From contig JAIPMN010004011.1 in NCBI GenBank assembly GCA_020650975.1, forward strand, positions 1 to 26,954: a stretch of 26,954 nucleotides of DNA, given 5' to 3'. Both the position numbers and the translations under genes were made by a program. How positions within the stretch are numbered: position 1 is the stretch's first letter; each line of letters begins with the position of its first letter. The notes beneath the pieces were generated by a model. That model was not told where the DNA came from, made no database searches, and saw nothing but the letters and a program-made list of their open reading frames with translations. Of this stretch, positions 21,711 to 26,954 are shown in pieces. Source of the stretch: Apostichopus californicus (lineage: Eukaryota; Echinodermata; Holothuroidea; Aspidochirotida; Stichopodidae).

Positions 21711-21734
21711 AATTCACGTGTTGTTATTTCCTTC

Positions 21735-21875
21735 GTGGTAGATTCTGAAGGAGGTGTATGTGGGCGGTGCCCAGGGAGCGAGGGCGCTGTGCTAAAACCT
21801 TCCCTGTGTGTAGTTACTTAGATAGGAAAGTGCAGATGTGAAGTGGGAGACAGGTAAGAGAGGAGCGAAGTCAAT
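21735..21875 (+). repeat. Family R dispersed repeat, copy R5 (divergent)
   Basis: The ends match the family (GTGGTAGATTCTGAAGG at the 5' end; GGGAGACAGG, TAAGAGAGGAGCGAAGT at the 3' end), but the middle is GC-rich and diverged (GGGCGGTGCCCAGGG, then GAGGGCGCTGTGC). It lies between the two members of a 66-bp direct repeat, with the right member starting immediately at its 3' end. Confidence 0.6.
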
Positions 21876-21943
21876 TATAGCACAGTTTGTATATAAACTG
21901 TATCTGTTCAGCGAATACGAAACTTAACAATTGCCTTTCATAA
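21876..21943 (+). repeat. Direct repeat, right member
   Basis: It matches 21645-21710 with a handful of substitutions and a 2-3 base indel (TATAGCACAGTTTGTATA; ACAATTGCCTTTCATAAA). Confidence 0.85.
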
Positions 21944-22140
21944 ATTGAATTTCCTATAGTTAATGGCACATTCAGAATGACTGTTTATAATTAGATCCAT
22001 AGCCAGGAGAACTTCATGTAATAATAAACCCCGCTGCAACCCGTACTCTTCAAAACAGTCGGGGAAATTTCACTTTAAGTTTCTTTAGGTTACACCCTAC
22101 TCATAGGAAGAAGCCTTTCATGTAGATCTTCCTGCTTTCT

Positions 22141-22232
22141 GTTTTCTTTGTAAAGCGCCTTGAGCAGTGGCTTTTGTCTACTGATTTGGCGCTATATAAG
22201 TCTCATTTATTATTATTATTATTATTATTATT
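22141..22232 (+). mobile_element. LINE/SINE-like 3' end with TTA tail
   Basis: TTTGTAAAGCGCCTTGAGC followed about 30 bp later by GGCGCTATATAAG and an ATT-type microsatellite is the form of 3' terminus seen in many animal LINEs and their dependent SINEs. AGCGCC (22154-22159) pairs with GGCGCT (22188-22193), making the expected terminal hairpin. No reverse-transcriptase frame lies upstream, so this is a heavily 5'-truncated copy. The clade is not assigned. Confidence 0.6.
22207..22232. repeat. TTA microsatellite
   Basis: About 8.7 units of TTA, directly after the LINE-like 3' hairpin and probably derived from its tail. Confidence 0.95.
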
Positions 22233-22233
22233 T

Positions 22234-23800
22234 CACCAGGCAAAACAAATTGATCAAAATAAAACTAAATGTGTGACTTTATATACTCTGCACTGCTGTT
22301 CTAATACAAATATTTACGTACTGAATGATTGCTGCATAAAATGCATTAGTTTTCAAAGGTGATCGTGAATGCCTGTACAGCGGAATAAGTTATCGGGTAA
22401 ACGCATAGAGCTCTACAAAAAAATATGAAAAATGGGTAATTAACATTGATACACGAATCCAAAGCTGTATAGCAGTTCTTCCCTCACACTTAACTGGATT
22501 GATTGATTATAATAGGGTTATGAGAATCTATTTAAAAAGTAATAAGCTTTCAAAATTTGCTACACAAACTGTACACAATGCATTATTCACTGATGTACAC
22601 CTTGACAGTGTGCCTGGATATATAACTATTGTATCAGTGCTGTAGACTGTGGAGAATGCATATCACTACAAGTACAACTCCTACACTGTGACAATCAAGT
22701 AAGCATCATTAATTGTGCAGTTTGAGCTACAATGCATGGAAAGACTGTATACTACACTACTGTATACTGAACGTGTTCAGTTGTTAATAGGATAATTAAC
22801 AGTGAAGTTTCGGCAAATTATCAAGTAGTTACTCAAGGTGGCAAGAGAAACATCTTGGCAGTAAATTGAGGTGAGTGGGTGACTCTACCTGTCCCTCAAA
22901 GCAAAGTTGACACATCCAATGTAGGGCGGAGGTTAAACTCTGACGCGGTGAGTTCATCCTAGAGGCACTTGAGTTCATAAAGCTAAGTGATCTATGATAC
23001 CTAATTTGACAAACAAAAAATTCATGATTGTTATTATCCCATTTTTTAACCCTCTTAAAGTTGTTTGTTAAACTGAAATTAGCAAAATAACAGATCCTGT
23101 TATTAAAGAGATGAACAAATTTTAACATGTTGATTTTAAAATCTATAAATATTCAAAAATATTAAATTAGAAGACAAATTGAATTTAAGTGATAGTGGGT
23201 GATGCAACGTCATATTGTTCCTATAGCAACATATCACAGACATATTAACCAATCCCACATCATTCAATCCTTGCACACATCCGTTTTGTTGTTTAATTAA
23301 TGATTTCTAACATAAATAAAGACTTTCCTCTAGTATTGAACAGCTGTCCTTGTACTGATTGCATGCATCAATATGGAATTGTATTGCAGTCCAAATTAAA
23401 CTAATATACAGTGTAATATTAAACTGCCGTAACAATAATAATAATGAACACGCACAAGTATGCATGTATACTGACCTGGATAAACCTACAGAATATACAG
23501 AGGCTTGGCCCATAATGATAATTAAAGGAAATTAAACTTCAACAGAAATTGTTAACCTAGTGTCTACGATTAATCATCTATTATTTCACAAGGACACCTG
23601 TCAGACACCAGCAATTTCTTTCATATTTAATCATATATTTATTAATTTTTTTAAATTGTTTTAGATGTTCTAGATAATCTATCTTTTTATTTCTAATTCT
23701 TCTTTTCTAAATTCTCAAAACATCAACAAATATGATTTTCCTTTAGCAATGTACAGCTGTCATTTTACAATAGCTGCATCATGCATGCATGAGCCTGGAT
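22234..23800. other. Featureless AT-rich DNA
   Basis: No gene is supported. The 99-codon minus-strand frame (22829-23128) has no recognised domain. Confidence 0.5.
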
Positions 23801-23868
23801 CATATGCAACCATATGCTCCATGGTAGCATATGGTTGCATATGGTTGCAACCATATGCAACCATATGC
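23801..23868. repeat. Nested palindromes of GCATATGGTT words
   Basis: The interval 23827-23868 is a perfect 42-bp palindrome made of two 10-bp words GCATATGGTT, a central GC, and their complements. It overlaps a second 43-bp near-palindrome (23801-23843) centred on CCATGG. The same segment can therefore form alternative cruciforms. The 65-codon frame over it is incidental. Confidence 0.95.
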
Positions 23869-23879
23869 AACCAAGTATG

Positions 23880-24523
23880 TTGTATCTTGTGGGCACTCCA
23901 CCGATTCTTTCTCTTTAAATTGATCACATTCTTTGTATTATTATGATGTTATATCAAAAGCGACTGTAAAAAAGTTCTTTGAATGAATGAAACAATATTA
24001 ATATTTTCAGACTTTGATCTCTGTTGACTTCAAATCATATCTGACCTACACCAAAAGCAATGAGGTTCTTTGTTCTTATAGTCATTAAAAGGTGGACTCA
24101 GTCATCCAATCTTACTATTGAAATAATATGTTTATACAGTTTCCGCCTCCATTGAATGTAGATGATATTTTACCTCCACCTAAAACAATCTAGAGTTCTT
24201 GTACAAGTTTACTAAGGACTACATAGATCTATACATTTCATGTACAAAGCATAAATATCTTCAATAGGCAGCTTTCTGGCATTTTAGGAAATTAACTTTT
24301 TCTCTGTAACAATTATGCAACATTCTTGTAATGCTCTCACCAAAAACTATTTTACATCCGGTTTAAAAAGCAACACATAGCTACACGCTCTGCTCATCGC
24401 ATCACACACAAAAATATTAACTTTTTCATTTAAACACTTACAATTTTGTTCAAGTCTATTTCTTCATTTTCCAAATCACTTTTTAAGCTAATTTAAAGGT
24501 TAACTTGTAGAATCGCAGTTTTT
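23880..24523. other. Featureless AT-rich DNA
   Basis: Nothing is supported here besides scattered A/T-rich words. Confidence 0.5.
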
Positions 24524-24612
24524 GTTAAAAGGTTACCAGTTCATTCTAGACACTGTAGAACGAGAGTGCTATTAGGTATTGGGGAGACAGGTAAGCGAGG
24601 AGCGCAGTAAAT
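24524..24612 (+). repeat. Family R dispersed repeat, copy R4 (5'-truncated)
   Basis: It retains the 3' ~89 bp: GTTAAAAGGTTACCAGTTCA, CTAGACACTGTAGAACGAG, GGGGAGACAGG and TAAGCGAGGAGCGCAGTAAA. CATTCT and AGAGTG still pair, with one T-G wobble. The 5' truncation is the pattern expected of a retroposed element, but it could also be a deletion. Confidence 0.75.
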
Positions 24613-25277
24613 CCACCTTTTAAGCTCATTTAAGGGTTTTTTAGAAACGTCATTGTTTGCTTATAAAATACTCTCATATTTCCTCCTCATCCTTCTTTAT
24701 CTTTACACACTCAATTGCTTTTCTAGGTTGATTGCTTCCTACTTCGAGTCTTCGATGATAGATGATGGACGATATCGGGTTTTGTCACTCATTACTTCTC
24801 TACTCATGTACTATATATATATATCGTTATCACATGCCTTCCTACACAATGCAAACAGACAAATGTCCCATTTCAATAATGAGGTTTTTTGTGGTTGAGC
24901 CTAGCTACTGTTAGGCCTGTGGTTGACATCAATATAAATAGTCCTGTCATCTGTTAGACAATCATTGGTAATACCACCGCGAGACAAAAATCTCTACTTT
25001 TATGAAATGGTCAATTACTTTCACAGGATGCTTATTCAATTCTTTTCAAGGCTATAGGATTGTTTGGACATAGTCTACAGATTTCTAAGAGCTATATAAA
25101 GCAAACCTTGAAACGCATAGATTTTATATGACATACACATGGTGCGGATATAAAATGAACAATCCAAGTATCTTTAAATTTTTCAACCTTTAGTTTGTCC
25201 TTTTGTTTTCAGAGAAAGATGGAATAACCGATAAAAATCAATATCATTCAGATTTAAGTGCCACATTTGCATACTGT
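24613..25277. other. Featureless AT-rich DNA
   Basis: A short TA microsatellite lies at about 24813-24825. No gene is supported; the 81-codon frame at 24653-24898 is unrecognised. Confidence 0.5.
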
Positions 25278-25514
25278 AGCTCCCAACTCTTGAGAAGGCA
25301 AATGCTGGTCCATGCCACGAATCGCCGTCCTGGGGGAGGGGTATAAGGGGAGGGGGTGTCGCCCTTTTGATGGTTGCTAAGTCAAAATTTGATGCAATTG
25401 TTTTTATGTATACTTGACAATTACAATGCAGGTTTTTCGGACCCTTGCGCGGGTCAGCGGGTTTGGGTGTTAGAATGCGGGTCCAACACGGGAAATGCGG
25501 GTCAGTTGGGAGCT
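25278..25514. mobile_element. Possible small MITE, 237 bp
   Basis: AGCTCCCAACT (25278-25288) is perfectly mirrored by AGTTGGGAGCT (25504-25514). The 3' half of the interior is unusually GC-rich for this window and carries GCGGGT-type words three times (about 25457, 25476 and 25497), and a G-run cluster lies at 25331-25359. No target duplication was resolved, so the boundaries may be wider. Confidence 0.45.
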
Positions 25515-26954
25515 CTGCATTTGTTGCTGTATATCATGCGAAAGCCTCAAAGATTCATCTCTACCCCATCGTTATGTGATTATTACTAAGCTAATTTTAA
25601 AATTACCACACGAGGAAAACACACATACACTGTACCTGTACATGTACCTTTTGTACAGCAAGATACTGTACAGGAAGTTCATGCTCTCCACTCCCTGCTA
25701 TGACCATAAAACATAATGACTTGCTCACAAAGTGAAAGATTATTATCTTTTTTTTATACAGGGCCAGAGGGGAAGAGCTTCTTCTTAGGACAAACAAAGA
25801 GATAATTATGGATAAGTTCACCAGATGTCTCCAGTTTTATGGGCAGTGTTACAAAAAGAGTACAAATATATTCTATTCTACTGGTACATTGTGTCTAAAC
25901 CTTGTATATTGTAACCAGTCATTATGCTATATGATGACAGGACAGATTAAGGAGAGAGCATCTTGATTATATTGCTAGATGAAAATGCTAAATATGTTAT
26001 TTCCTTATTTTCAGTAGCCCTAGAAAAAAAATTATTACATCTGTGGATAGAGAATTTTCATGAGTCACTATGCTAGAGAAAAAAAGAAAAGTTTCCAAAG
26101 GGAAATATACCTAAAAACCAAAATATAAAACAGTTATTTTGAGAAACAAGCATTTCCAAATCTATGAGTCCAAGAAACTAATTTGACACCTTCACATTCA
26201 AAGGTCATCAGTATTGACCTAGAAAATTTGCTAGAAAGAAACAAAACTGTGGTCACCAATTATGCTGAAATTATGACACCTCCTCTACTACCAATCAGGA
26301 GCACTGAAACATTTAACAGTCTAATTTTATGTATCCTATATGTCTGAGTAAAATTTTGGACAACAGAACCCCCTCTCCCCATTTCTGCTCCACCCTATCT
26401 CCTCCCCTCCCCAGAAAGTATATTTGACACTTCTAGCATTATCGTTAGCAAGCTAAAAATTTGTTATTAATAACTAATAACCTTTTTCGTTTCTCCCGCC
26501 TTGCGTGATGTAACGTTGTCTTTCTAATAGAGGCCACACAATATTCCCAACTCTCATTAATTTATGATGGAAGAAGGTTCACACTTGCAGTTGTCAATCT
26601 TTATCCTTTGACGCTAAATTAAAAAAAAAAATAGATAGATCCAGGAGAGAATAGAGAAAATAAGATGAAAGATGCAACCATGCACACTGGAGAAGCAGCA
26701 GAGAGAATGTATATATACAGTATATATGGCTCTGTGTGACACCCTGTATACAGTAAAACATTATGAAGTATTCTACATAGTAAAACTCAGTAGAACGTTT
26801 GTGTGCAGGAGGTGTATTATATAGTACATTACGGCAGACGAAATCAATTTCGTAGCACTTGATAATTGGGCATTTCCAATGAAATTGTCTTCCATCTAGA
26901 CTACTTTATACATATACACAGTAGCACTGTACTATATTCATCATAAGTATAAAC
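25515..26954. other. Non-coding stretch to window end
   Basis: A C/T-rich tract spans about 26369-26413, and GTAC/TGTACA-rich words cluster at 25630-25675. No gene is supported. Confidence 0.5.

Overview
This window reads as eukaryotic, non-coding nuclear DNA. It is AT-rich with scattered short C/G runs, has no open frame longer than 158 codons, and contains many transposon-derived and tandem repeats. The longest frame lies entirely inside a tandem pentamer array. None of the frames gave me a recognisable protein domain, and I found no true tRNA, rRNA, snRNA or CRISPR. The repeat content (a tRNA-derived SINE, short non-autonomous hAT-like elements ending in CAGTGGCG(T/G)AGC, foldback elements, and a LINE-like 3' tail with a TTA microsatellite) fits a metazoan, most likely a marine invertebrate such as an echinoderm. 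That taxonomic guess is an inference with low confidence. The DNA is probably intergenic or intronic.

Layout. 1-4 kb: AT-rich DNA with a 63-bp tandem duplication, an 11-bp tandem array, the first member of a dispersed repeat pair (1852-2092, partner at 16110-16349) and a G/C-run cluster. 4.06-4.19 kb: a degenerate ~21-bp tandem array. 5.27 kb: the first copy of an unrecognised ~150-bp repeat family, called family R here. 5.98-6.46 kb: a CATTR/CAGTA pentamer satellite with a higher-order period. 7.79-8.20 kb: a hAT-like MITE. 9.85-9.96 kb: a 3 x 38-bp array. 10.47-10.99 kb: a probable degenerate MITE. 11.99-12.23 and 13.35-13.59 kb: two copies of one tRNA-derived SINE. 14.2-15.1 kb: a 170/171-bp tandem array with a 396-bp hAT-like MITE inserted in its second unit, flanked by a perfect 8-bp target duplication. 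15.6-16.05 kb: a dense cluster of AAGCTTGC-type words with an inverted repeat. 17.76-18.26 kb: two oppositely oriented family R copies. 19.15-19.50 kb: a 161-bp foldback element followed by a second inverted-repeat pair. 21.39-21.88 kb: two more family R copies and a local direct repeat. 22.14-22.23 kb: a LINE-like 3' tail. 23.80-23.87 kb: nested palindromes, one perfect over 42 bp. 24.5 kb: a 5'-truncated family R copy. 25.28-25.51 kb: a small inverted-repeat element.

The most interesting material is family R: six copies on both strands, sharing two potential hairpins and, in three or four copies, a splice-donor-like block. The clearest history is the hAT insertion into one unit of the 14-15 kb array, where neighbouring units preserve the empty site. 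There are no genes here whose products can be described as working together.
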